This document shows, piece by piece, positions 33,455 through 42,708 of a stretch of DNA of 64,000 nt. Positions within the stretch are counted from its first letter, which is position 1; every line of letters begins with the position of its first letter. The translations under genes and the position numbers were made by a program. The notes beneath the pieces were generated by a model. The model did not search any database. It was not told where the DNA came from and was given only the letters and a program-made list of their open reading frames with translations. This stretch comes from Nageia nagi (lineage: Eukaryota > Pinophyta). The stretch is from assembly GCA_050084985.1 (NCBI GenBank), contig JBITNC010000001.1:68324001-68388000 (forward strand), given 5' to 3'.

Positions 33455-33518
33455 ACTTTTGTTAGTGATGACAACTTCACCTCTAAGAGGCCTTTTTTGA
33501 TTGTACATTCTAGACCTC

Positions 33519-33790
33519 CGTGGTAAGTTTGCTCTGCGTGACAAACTTGTTGTACAATTGTTGTTATAGAGTGTTGATTATTTTATATACCTCAGTGGTA
33601 AGTTTGCTCTGCGTGACAAACTTGTTGTACATTTTATACCTCCGTGGTGAGTTTGCTCTGCATGAGAAACTTATTGTACAAATTTTGAGCATGTAATTTA
33701 ATATACCTCCGTGGTAAGTTCGCTCTGCGTGACGAACTTGTTGTACATTCTATACCTCCGTGGTGAGTTTGCTCTGCGTGAGAAACTCGT
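33519..33790 (+). repeat. Copia-1 3'-UTR array of five covarying hairpins
   Basis: Five 24-nt hairpins at 33525-33548, 33600-33623, 33649-33672, 33716-33739 and 33765-33788. Each has a ctctgcgtga-type loop, preceded by cc(g/a)tggt and followed by (g/a)ttgtaca. Stem pairs by copy: AAGTTTG/CAAACTT twice, GAGTTT/AAACTT (one G-T pair), AAGTTCG/CGAACTT and GAGTTT/AAACTC. Changes on one side are answered on the other. The array lies between the pol stop and the polypurine tract. Confidence 0.9.
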
Positions 33791-34275
33791 TGTACAATTT
33801 TTATGCTCTATTTTTAAAATCAACACATGTCTATATACAACAGGTGACTATGAGTGATGGCTTGGCATCTCTGTGATGGCTTATAGTGCACCATTGATTA
33901 GTTATTTATAAGATGGCATTATTTGATTCTCTTATTTGAATATATGATGCATCTAACTGATTTTGTTCATGAGTTGCTTGTAGCATGCAGGATCTTCTTT
34001 AGAAATGCAGGTTACTCACCTTGAGAAAGCAAGCTCATGGAGATTCACATGTCAGCTTAAAGTTGATCGACTACTATGTACAGTGAAACCAGTTGTGGTT
34101 AATGATTGTATTGTAAACCATTTTTGTCAAATGGTAATGTAGTGAGTCTCATACTAGTTCTCAAAAAGATTCTCAAAATATGTAAAAGTTCTCATCTCCA
34201 CTTGTATCTCTATGGAGGAGAACTCTCTCTTACTCTCTCTCTTCTCTCTTCTACGCTCTATCCCAATATTGCATT

Positions 34276-34284
34276 AAGGGGGAG
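34276..34284 (+). other. Copia-1 polypurine tract
   Basis: aagggggag immediately before the 3' LTR start at 34285; it primes plus-strand DNA synthesis. Copia-2 has the same nine bases at 26437-26445 and Copia-3 has aagggagag at 54635-54643. Confidence 0.95.
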
Positions 34285-34791
34285 TGTTAGAATTTGTAAT
34301 GAAATATTGTGAATATCTAGACTCCTTGTAAATTCAATTAATCACTTAAAGGTATGTAGATACCTTAAGTGATTAATAGAATTCTTTAATATGTAGACTT
34401 TGACTTTACCAAAGGAGTTAGTTGGTAGGTTGAAGTTTGGTGGTACATTTAATGTAACCCTAACCTTACCCTTGGGTTAAAGGAAGGTTAGGGAGGTGCT
34501 CTCAACCTATAAATAGAGGGCCTCTCCTCATATAAACATATCTAAGTTTTGAGTAAGATTACTCTACTTGGTTGTGTAGGAGAAAGCTAGAGAATAGTTG
34601 TAAGAGAGACATAGATTTGAGAATAAGAGAGCTAGTTGTGGATGTACTCCCAAGGAGGGAGGAACCACATTATATTGGTGTCATATTGTGTGAATGATGT
34701 TCTTAGAATTATAGATGTGTTATCTTGTGTATCTTGAGTTTCCTAGTCTAAGGTCCTAGAGGATTTGTTTAGTTATAGTTCAAATCCTTCA
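34285..34791 (+). repeat. Copia-1 3' LTR, complete, 507 bp
   Basis: Starts tgttagaatttg and ends caaatccttca, followed by target duplication attat. TATAAATA is at 34508-34515 and the U3 palindrome at 34337-34377. Its last 69 bases (34723-34791) have no counterpart in the 5' LTR. Confidence 0.95.
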
Positions 34792-34796
34792 ATTAT

Positions 34797-35940
34797 TTTC
34801 CATCCATGGAGGAGAGTTTATAGGATCTTGATCCTACTGCTTCCACTACAACAAATGGACCCAACAAATTTGGTTCAAATTTCCCTTTAACTTCATCATT
34901 TGTAGTTGTCTTATTGATATTCTCCTTTAGTACTAGATCTCACACTTTGAACTCTTTTGCCTTGATCTTATTTCCAAATGCTCTTTTTAATTTTTCATGG
35001 TATACTTTATGATATTCAATTTCTCTTAGTCTCTTCTCATCGAATGACTCTAATTACTACAACCTAGCTTTTCTTGCATCTTCATCCGATATATCCCCTT
35101 GTAATGAAATCCTTAAGGAGGGGAGTTCTAACTCTAATGGTACCATAGCTTCATCTCCATACACCAATGATAATGGTTTTGCCCTAGTGGTTGTTGTAAT
35201 ACTTTTCCTATATGCCCATAATGCACATCATAATTGTTCATGCTAATCTCTCTTATATTTATCCTAAAATTTTGATAAAATGTTTTTAATAGTCTTGTTA
35301 GAAGCCTCAACTTTACCATTACTTTAAGGATAGTAAATTGAAGAAAAATTTTGCACAATGTGAAACTTTTTATAGAATGCCTTCATATCTTTCTCTTTGA
35401 AATTAGGACCATTTTCCTTAATCAATCTTTGTGGCACACCAAATCTTGTAATGATATTTTCAACTAAAAATGTAATAATGTTATCTTGAATGATTGATTT
35501 CATAAGGAAGATTCAACCCATTTTATAATGAATTATGTGGCTATAATAAAAAATTTGTGATTTTTCCTTGAGTGAGGATTAATAAGCCCAATCAAATCTA
35601 TACCCCAAGTAGAAAATGGCCATGGTGAAATAATGAAGTGCAACTCTTGAGTAGGTTACTTTTTTAAATTGGCATATTTTTGACATTGCAAACAAGTTTT
35701 CACATGAGTTTTGTAATCTTCTTCTATTGTAGGCCAATAATAACCAATACGTAAAAGCTTAGTGTACAATGCCTTTGAATGAAAATGACCTCCACATAAA
35801 CCATCATGAGCTTGTTCTAATGTTGTAGCTATCTCATGTTGTGTTAAACATATCAGTAAAGCACCATCAATAGACCTTATATATAATACCTCACCAATGA
35901 TAACATACTTTATAATAGGCCTTTTCAATCTAACCTTTTC
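34797..35940 (-). pseudogene. Gypsy-2 integrase
   Basis: Minus-strand integrase. The zinc-binding region (about 35930-35660) has HDGLCGGHFHSKALYTKLLR and CLQCQKYANL, giving the H-H-C-C set. In the core, NGPNFKEKDMKAFYKKF appears near 35410-35360 but is preceded by KE where the family has the catalytic Asp, so that residue seems lost. YYP-stop-SNGKVEASNKTIKNIL carries the catalytic Glu. The tail runs VKGKFEPNLLGPFVVVEA and SYKLSSMDGK to the edge of Copia-1. Stops and shifts are frequent. Domain order and wording match Gypsy-1, so both are probably from one lineage. Confidence 0.85.
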
Positions 35941-36280
35941 ATTTCTATCATAAGAATCAAGAATTATTTTTATTCTTCAAGTAATTAATTATAAATGTCA
36001 CAATACCAATTTTGAAAATCATTTTCCTCAATAATAAAACAAGTATGAAGTTCATGCATCTCTTCAATGTAATAGGGGGTGCTAAGCTTACGAATTTTCA
36101 AGATAGTCTACTCATCATCGATTTCAATTGGTGTAAGAGAAGTTACACTTGCCATGTCATTTGCATACCTATTATTAGTCCTTGGGATATTTTGAATAGT
36201 ATATTTATCAAACTTTCTAGTAAGTCATTAACCACTACTTTATAAGGTCTCAATTTCTCATCCTTTATATTAAAAATATC

Positions 36281-36508
36281 CTATATTTGGTTAATAATAA
36301 CATGTGAGTCACCATAAATCTCTAAATATTTAATTCTTAATGTAACAACTACTTTCAGACCTAATATTAGTGCTTCATACTCTACCATATTATTTATGCA
36401 TTCAAAACCAAGTTTATAAACCATGGGGATTACCTCATTTGTAGGAGAAACCAAGACAATACCTATCCCTACTCCATACAAACATTTGGATCCATCAAAG
36501 TATAACAT
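36281..36508 (-). pseudogene. Gypsy-2 second (archaeal-type-like) RNase H domain
   Basis: The frame reads LYFDGSKCLYGVGIGIVLVSP, then NNMVEYEALILGLKVV, then YLEIYGDSHVIINQI. The acidic residues expected of RNase H are present in the D-G-S, E-Y-E-A and G-D-S motifs. The extra RNase H of plant Tat elements lies between the first RNase H and integrase, and this one does too. It removes RNA from RNA-DNA hybrids during replication. Confidence 0.85.
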
Positions 36509-36751
36509 CTAAATAATGGGTTCATCTTCTATGAGGCATATATATTCATCAAGGATCAACATCTCATCAAAATCATGCCATTGGTGGCCTCTTGATAGGT
36601 CTATACATCACTAATGGTGTGGATCATCCTGATACTCATCTAGAAATTCTTCATGGATAATTACTTCATCATTATAAGGAAACTCAGTTATTAAATCTAT
36701 GATGGCCTACCCTTTTATTGACTTCTATTTCACCACATTGATATAAAATTC

Positions 36752-38015
36752 TTATAACAACATTAGCCATTTTGCAACTCTTCTTGATAGATGTTGTTTT
36801 GCCATAAAATATTTCAATGGATTGACAGTGCTAACAACAAATGTAGTGCAATACAAAAGATAATATCTCAATTTTTCAATAACAAATACAATGCCAAAGC
36901 AAAGTTTTTCCATTGGAGTATACCTCGTTTCATAATCTATCAATGTTTTGCTAAGGTAGTAAATAACCCTTTCTTTATTTTCTTTATATTTTTGATAGAG
37001 CATTTCCCCTAGTGCATACAATGTAACTAAGATATATAAATAACTAGGATTGGAGAAGTCCATAGGCGCTAGTATTGGGGGGTTGAAAAAATATTATTTA
37101 ATATCCTCAAAAGCTTGTTGACATTTATCATCCTATACAAATTTGATATTTTTTTCAATAGGTGGATAAATGGCCTACATTTATCCCCAAGTTGTGAAAT
37201 AAACCTTCTAACTGAATTAATCTTTCCATGGAGACTTCTCAATTGCTTCAAGTTTTTTGGGGAGGCATGCTAATAATGGCTTTTACTTTCTTTGGGTCTA
37301 CTTCAATTCCTCTCTTATAAACCATGAAACTAAGCAACTTTCTAGAAGTAACACCAAAAGCACATTTTTGTGGTTTAAGATTGAGTTTGTACCTTTTCAA
37401 AATTTGGAATACCTCCTCAAGAAACTCTAAATGATCTTGACCTTACTTTGACTTCATCAAGATGTCATCAACAAAAACTTCAATTGATTTATGTATGTGT
37501 TTATGAAACTTTTTAACCATATCCCTTTGATAAGTGGCACCTGCATTTTTCAATCCAAAAAGCATAACCTTCCAACAAAAATTATCTCATGGTGTAGTAA
37601 AAGTAGTCTTATGTTGGTCAATCAAATTGATCAATATTTGATTGTAGCTAGAAATACCATCCATAAAAGATAATGTATCATGACAAGTTATGCTATCCAT
37701 AATCATATTTATCTTGGGTAATGGAAAATCATCTTTAGGATATGCATTATTAATATTTCAAAAATTAGTACATACCTTTATTTCACCATTTGGATTTTTA
37801 ATAGGAATAATGTTATCCATCCAGTCAGAATAATTAATTGGCCTAATAAATCTGACATTTAAATATTTCTCTATTTCTTTCTTTACTAACAAAGCTTTTG
37901 AGGGATGCATCTTTCTTGGCTTTTGCTTGACTAGCTTAGCCCCCTTTTTAAGTGGTAGATTATGCATAACAAATGAAGGATCTAAATGAGGCATATCATT
38001 ATAAGACCAAAACAA
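36752..38015 (-). pseudogene. Gypsy-2 reverse transcriptase and first RNase H
   Basis: Reverse transcriptase begins near 38015 with SYNDMPHLDPSFVMHNLPLK, KPRKMHPSKALL, IEKYLNVRFIRPINYSDW and NPNGEIKVCTNF. The catalytic motif is IEVFVDDIL (about 37475-37450), with the usual Y/F-x-D-D. Then come LNLKPQKCAFGV, RGIEVDPKKVKAI and LRSLHGKINSVRRFISQL, a Tat-style connection region. RNase H follows at 37063-36752 with YYLSKTLIDYETRYTPMEKL and LSRRVAKWLMLL. The frame is broken several times, for example after FVDDILMKSK, so this is a pseudogene, but nearly all landmarks are readable. Confidence 0.9.
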
Positions 38016-38225
38016 ATTCTTATAATGTTCAATAAATTTATTTTTTTGCCTTTCATGCTATGAAGTAGAGAAGATTGCTTCAATTTGTACTAATATTTGC
38101 TCATCAGTAGTCCCAATGTTGATATTCACCAATTCTTCCATTGGAAAGGTAAGCTCATCTTTCTTTTAAAATAAAGAAGGTAATTCCTCTAATATGTATA
38201 TGTCATTTGTAACATTATCCTCTGG

Positions 38226-38790
38226 CTAAACTTGAAGCACTTCATTGAAATTCACTTTTTGATAATAAAAAGCATACTCATTGAGAACATAACTAACTTG
38301 CTTCTTTTGATTAGACTTAGGCAATTTTGAATGTGCCCCCAAGTATTCTAAAATATCATCATTAGTAGTGAAGCAATCAAATTCTAATGTAATAGTATCA
38401 TCAATATATAAATTTATATCAATATCATTATATAATTCAATCAAATTGCATTTTTAACAAACTTAATAGGTCCCAATGCTTATTTAGTATTGTTAGCACT
38501 TCCCAATCCATTTTTAGTTAGCTATGCTTTTGAACTATCAAGAAATGAAGGCATTCCTTGCTTAGACTTTCCTAATCCTCCCCCTTTGTATTTGAAATTT
38601 TCAATCATATACTTATAAACAATAGGATATGGAATGATTTTACCTGTATTAGTGGTCATTTGGGCTTCCCTTGATTTGTTAGTACTAGGAAATACAGACA
38701 TGATGAAGCAAGATCCTTCTCCATTTCTATCATTTTCACACCACTGATAGCCCTCTAGTAGGAAAGCATGCCATTTATGACCTTCCATAG
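38226..38790 (-). pseudogene. Gypsy-2 linker between protease and reverse transcriptase, G-patch-like motif
   Basis: Two short frames (38788-38522 and 38444-38226). The first contains YKYMIENFKYKGGGLGKSKQGM, a wording close to the G-patch motif (hydrophobic, Gly-x-Gly-Leu-Gly, Gln-Gly) found after the protease in some retroelements. The second is acidic and unassigned. G-patch domains bind RNA or cofactors. Confidence 0.5.
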
Positions 38791-38882
38791 ATATAATTTT
38801 GGGTCATCCCAAATTTCACATACACAAATAAATCCACATTTTGAATTTTGTAAGTACCCATCTGATTTTTGTAAATTTGACT

Positions 38883-39340
38883 CTATTGTTCTCTACATGC
38901 CCCTAGTGTATGTTGTTCTAAGGGTTCAATCTCATAACTAGGACAAGTCATTATAAATTCTTCAAAATCTATTGCATTACATAAAGCATATGGTTTTGGA
39001 TCACCAAGCACTATATGTATTTCACCATAAAATTCAAACTTTAATTTTCCATGTACTATAGGTGGAAATGCATCCATATCATGAAGCCAAGGCCTTCCCA
39101 ATAACAAATTATATGAAAATTTGGAATAAATCACTTGAAATTTAGTTGCAATTGTCATTACTCTTATAGTTACCATAATTATGGCTATCCCAATTAATTT
39201 TTTAGATGAGCTATCATATGCCCTAATCCTGAATGTAGCTTCTTCTAATGAAGGAACTTCTACACCTTTTTCTTTGTGTTGAATCAAAACTTTATAGGAA
39301 CAAACATTAATAGTTGATCAATTATCTACCAATGTTCTTA
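38883..39340 (-). pseudogene. Gypsy-2 aspartic protease
   Basis: The retropepsin cuts the polyprotein. The active-site region at about 39340-39300 reads VDN-stop-STINVCSYKVLI, where the family has D-N/S/T-G-S/A: the Gly codon of the catalytic loop is TGA. Downstream, IRAYDSSSKKLIG, then FSYNLLLGRPWLHDMDAFPPIVHGKLKF is typical of plant Gypsy proteases. The ORF from 39287 starts after the lost active site, so no functional enzyme is possible. Confidence 0.8.
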
Positions 39341-40706
39341 TTATTTCCCATCCATAAATCATAGGTTTAATATACAAATCTAACCACTCATCAAGCAACT
39401 CTTTATTAAGCTTTTTATATTTGTAAAAAGAGAAAGCATCACATTCCTTAATAGCTCTAAGCTTTTTCAAGAACATAGTAGTAGACATATTAGTAGGGAA
39501 TACCTCCTTTTTAAAAAAAGCATATAATATCTCCGTATGTGCTTTATATGTGGATATAAGATCATATAAACTAATCTTTGTAGGAGTGGTTTTTAATTGC
39601 TTAATCACACTATATGTCTTTGGATTAGGTGGGATACTTACTTGTTCTACAGTGATTGGATTGGGAGCATGCCTTAAATGCCCTCTTCGTAACCCAACAC
39701 AAACTTCCTTTTCCACTAAAATTGTATTTATTGTATTTCCTTTATTTACCTCTATTTGATCAACTTAATACTTTATTTGAGCAATAAGATCCAATATAGT
39801 TGCCTCTAATACTTTACAAAAATTTGTAGCATGACCTTTCCTTTGATGGAATGTACAATAAGCATTCAATTTTCCCATGGGAACATTATCATCTTGGGCT
39901 GATTTTTCCATTAGTTGCAATAATCCCTTTTTCATTAGATCCCTCATAATAAATCTTGGTTGAATTGAAAAAGTGTACCTCACATCTTTTGTAGTGGCAG
40001 ATATTTGCAACTTTGGAGGAGAAGCAGGTATATCAACCATATGCATAATTTTTTCTTCTTTTTTAGCATATGTTTGTATGTTTTCTTTATGGAAAGGATT
40101 AGGTGCATACTTGAGCTTATCTAATTCAAGCAATACTTTTTCTTTTGTAATAATTCTTGTATCAATGCTTCAAAGCCAATATTTTTATTGCTAGGAGCAT
40201 GCAAATTAAGAATAGGCACAATAGAATCTCTAAAGATAGAACAAATTTCAATTTCATCCAATTTGCTTTGAATAGACAACCATACCTTTTTGAATCATAG
40301 AATATATTTTTCTAGGGTTTCATTACCCCCTTACCGCATTGCATATAACTATGTAATGGTACTTTGCTCTTTGATATTATGTTTGTATTGTACCATGAAT
40401 AATCTAACCAATAACTTGATAGAATTAATTGAGCCAATTGGAAAATTATAAAACCATTGACTAGCATCACCTTTCAAACTTCTTGGGAAGATTTTTTCAT
40501 CTTCTCCATTGAACCTAATTTCAACAAGCACTCCTCCTAAAAGCTAATAAGATGTTGTTTTGGGTTTTATTCACCACTAAACATCTCAAAATTGGGGGCC
40601 TTGTGCTCAAGTGGTAGGGAAAAATTACAGATCTCCTTGAACAAGCATGAGATGAATACACCATCATAGTCATCTTCACTTTGATGTGATCTCTTCCTAT
40701 TCTCAA
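39318..40706 (-). pseudogene. Gypsy-2 gag
   Basis: Read from 40706 down. RSLKGDASQWFYNFPIGSI and RLFMVQYKHNI (about 40510-40380) form the retrotransposon gag core. After a broken stretch, 40133-39765 carries YCTFHQRKGHATNFCKVLE, the C-x2-H-x4-H-x4-C variant of the zinc knuckle typical of plant Gypsy gag, with TILDLIAQIKY after it. 39716-39318 is a low-similarity linker into the protease. Stops separate the pieces. Confidence 0.8.
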
Positions 40707-40954
40707 GATTAGTAAGTCGTGTAGCTATGGTGAGATCTACATCATTGATAAGCTAACTGTAGTGATAAATTTATCAACTTTCTTTTTTATTCTTTCCATT
40801 CTACTAAGCATTTCCTTCATAAATTACTCTATTTTTATGTCATTGATGATCCAAAAATAGCTTAACACATCGCTAACAACATAGATCTATTATAGAATTC
40901 TCATGAGATCCCACCAAGAGGGTAAGATAAATTGAACAAATGAGTTCACCAAAA

Positions 40955-41585
40955 TGTATACCCAAAATAATGCATAGTTGATAAATTAATGCACTATTTG
41001 TCTACAATATTTAATTAAGCATATATTAGAAATATGGCATCAAATGAATAATGATAAATAATGTACCTTCATCATAATTGCATAAATATACAATAATGGA
41101 GACCATCAATCACCATAATGCATTCACAAAGATGCACATTGCTAATAGCCTAAAGTGCCACACCATTGACTGCATGGATTAAGCAAATCTACGAATGGAA
41201 TTAAAGATATGTGAAAGTGAATTGAAGGGTTTAACAGATCTATGCAGAGGTGGTCTTACAAAACACCATTGTTGGTAGGATAGAGTAACCTTGCATAAGT
41301 TGAAGTCTCTCTTGGTATTTTGGATGCCCTTGCATGATGTCCCTTACCTTTCCTTTGATGTGTCTTTATAGCAACATCTTGGTTTTCTTTGATTCTTGAT
41401 ATCATTGCATGTTACATGGTTTAAGATATCTTTCTTGATATTTGATACCTTTTACTTTGTACAATGATCCATTACATTTATTAAATTACCTTGGGTATAT
41501 TTTTAACTCCCTTTTATAATAAATATTATTGAGGCTTTAAAATGAATTATTTAATAAATAATAATTTATTTTTAGGCATCTACCA
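40955..41585 (-). repeat. Gypsy-2 5' LTR, about 631 bp
   Basis: Left edge tgtatacc at 40955 follows a primer-site-like TGGTGAACTCATTTG on the minus strand, the same start (TGGTGAAC) as in Gypsy-1. The right edge is taken as ggcatctacca at 41585, giving TG...CA. To its right the sequence becomes Copia reverse transcriptase. No second LTR is available to confirm the borders. Confidence 0.6.
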
Positions 41586-41919
41586 AAAATGTGTAGCCTC
41601 TAAATAGGTCTACAAGATAAATAACAACAATGATAGAAGTGTAGAAAGATATAAAGCAAGATTGGTGACCAAAGGCTTTACCCAAAAATATGGAGTTGAT
41701 TTTGAAGAAATATTTGCACCTATTACTAGGTAAGAGATTGCTAGATTGGTATTGTCATTAGTTTCCCACAAAAATATGGATAGTCCACCACATGGATGTA
41801 AAGAGCACTTTTCTCAATGGCTACTTGAATTAGAATATCTATGTGGAGCTACCATAAGGTTTTGTTGTACAAGGGAAAGAAGATTAGGTCTACAAATTGA
41901 AAAAGGCATTATATGGATT
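41586..41919 (+). pseudogene. Copia reverse transcriptase fragment, target of two insertions
   Basis: Frames spell [23 protein letters not shown] and IFAPIT, then after breaks HHMDVKSTFLNGYLN, GFVVQGKED and YKLKKALYG. This is the start of a Copia reverse transcriptase. It is cut on the left by the Gypsy-2 LTR and on the right, just after ALYG, by the CACTA terminus at 41920. It comes from a lineage different from Copia-1, as the wording differs throughout. Confidence 0.8.
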
Positions 41920-42270
41920 CACTACTACTAGGGTATTTGCATCCTTTTTCATGTCCAAAACTAGTGGTTTTTTTTTTATGTTTTCTTATTTTTTTCGATG
42001 CAAAAAAGGATGTAAACAACAAGTCAAAAATTGTGTCCTTTTTTGCATCAATAGAGCCAATATCTAAATATTTTTTTGCATCAAAAAGGTGTCTATTTTT
42101 GAATCTTTAAGGATCATTTTTTGCATCCAAGGTGTCTAAAATTGCATCATTTTTTGCATCTAATAGGGTCTAAAATTGTGTTGATTTGTGAGTCCAAAAG
42201 TGTCATTTTTTACATTATTTTTCTCTATTTACATCTCTTTTTGCATCTAAAACTACATCATTTTTGTTTG
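41920..42270. mobile_element. CACTA transposon terminus with subterminal repeats
   Basis: CACTACTACTAGGG starts at 41920, exactly where the Copia reading is interrupted, with att before it. It is followed by about ten degenerate units around ttttttgcatc (spacing 25-40 bp), some paired with aggtgtct. Terminal CACTA and subterminal repeats bound by the transposase are typical of this superfamily. The opposite terminus was not found in the window. Confidence 0.65.
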
Positions 42271-42708
42271 AAAATTATATAAAAAAATTGATTCATAATA
42301 TTTATTAATACTATTTCCATTTCCATTCAAATATTAATTGTACATAAAAATAATATGCCTATTTCATCAATCATATGGAAAAATAATACGCAAATCATAT
42401 GCTGCACCTATTTCAATGCACAATCGTATGCCAAAATATTTTGCCAATAATAGTTTGTAAAAATACGATAGATTAGGCTAGAATATATACACCAAAATAT
42501 GGGTTGACAAAACCATGATTGCATCCACATAAAAATATGTCAAATAACATACATATATACATTTGAATATGCCAAAATGATATACATCTATACATAAAAA
42601 TATGTCAAAATGATATATAGGTTTATGTGAATACATCCACATGATTTCTCAAAAATGATACAATTTCAATACTATCCACATCATGAGTACAAAATGATAG
42701 TACAAATA

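Larger units (their letters stand above)
27033..34791 (+). mobile_element. Copia-1, young Copia element with replaced 5' interior
   Basis: A complete insertion by its edges: attat at 27028-27032 and again at 34792-34796. The LTRs differ at one position that I could see over 438 aligned bases (27107 C, 34359 G). Order: 5' LTR lacking its last 69 bases, GC-rich segment, leader repeats, gag, pol (protease, integrase, reverse transcriptase, RNase H), 3'-UTR hairpin array, polypurine tract, 3' LTR. No primer site is left. The coding region has one frameshift and four stops, so this copy is not autonomous. Total length 7759 bp. Confidence 0.95.
34792..41585 (-). mobile_element. Gypsy-2, Tat-like Ty3/Gypsy retrotransposon (minus strand)
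   Basis: A long, degenerate but ordered element. From the right: 5' LTR (40955-41585), putative primer site, gag, protease, reverse transcriptase, RNase H, a second RNase H, integrase, then the Copia-1 insertion and the pol tail at 26944-27032. Two RNase H domains with the second just before integrase are a mark of the Tat lineage of plant Gypsy elements. Its 3' LTR would be left of Copia-2 and is not seen. To the right it is inserted into a Copia reverse transcriptase fragment. Confidence 0.9.

Noticed and set aside
33525-33788. CRISPR array
   Set aside because: Regular repeats, but spacers are short and themselves alike, and the context is a plant retrotransposon.
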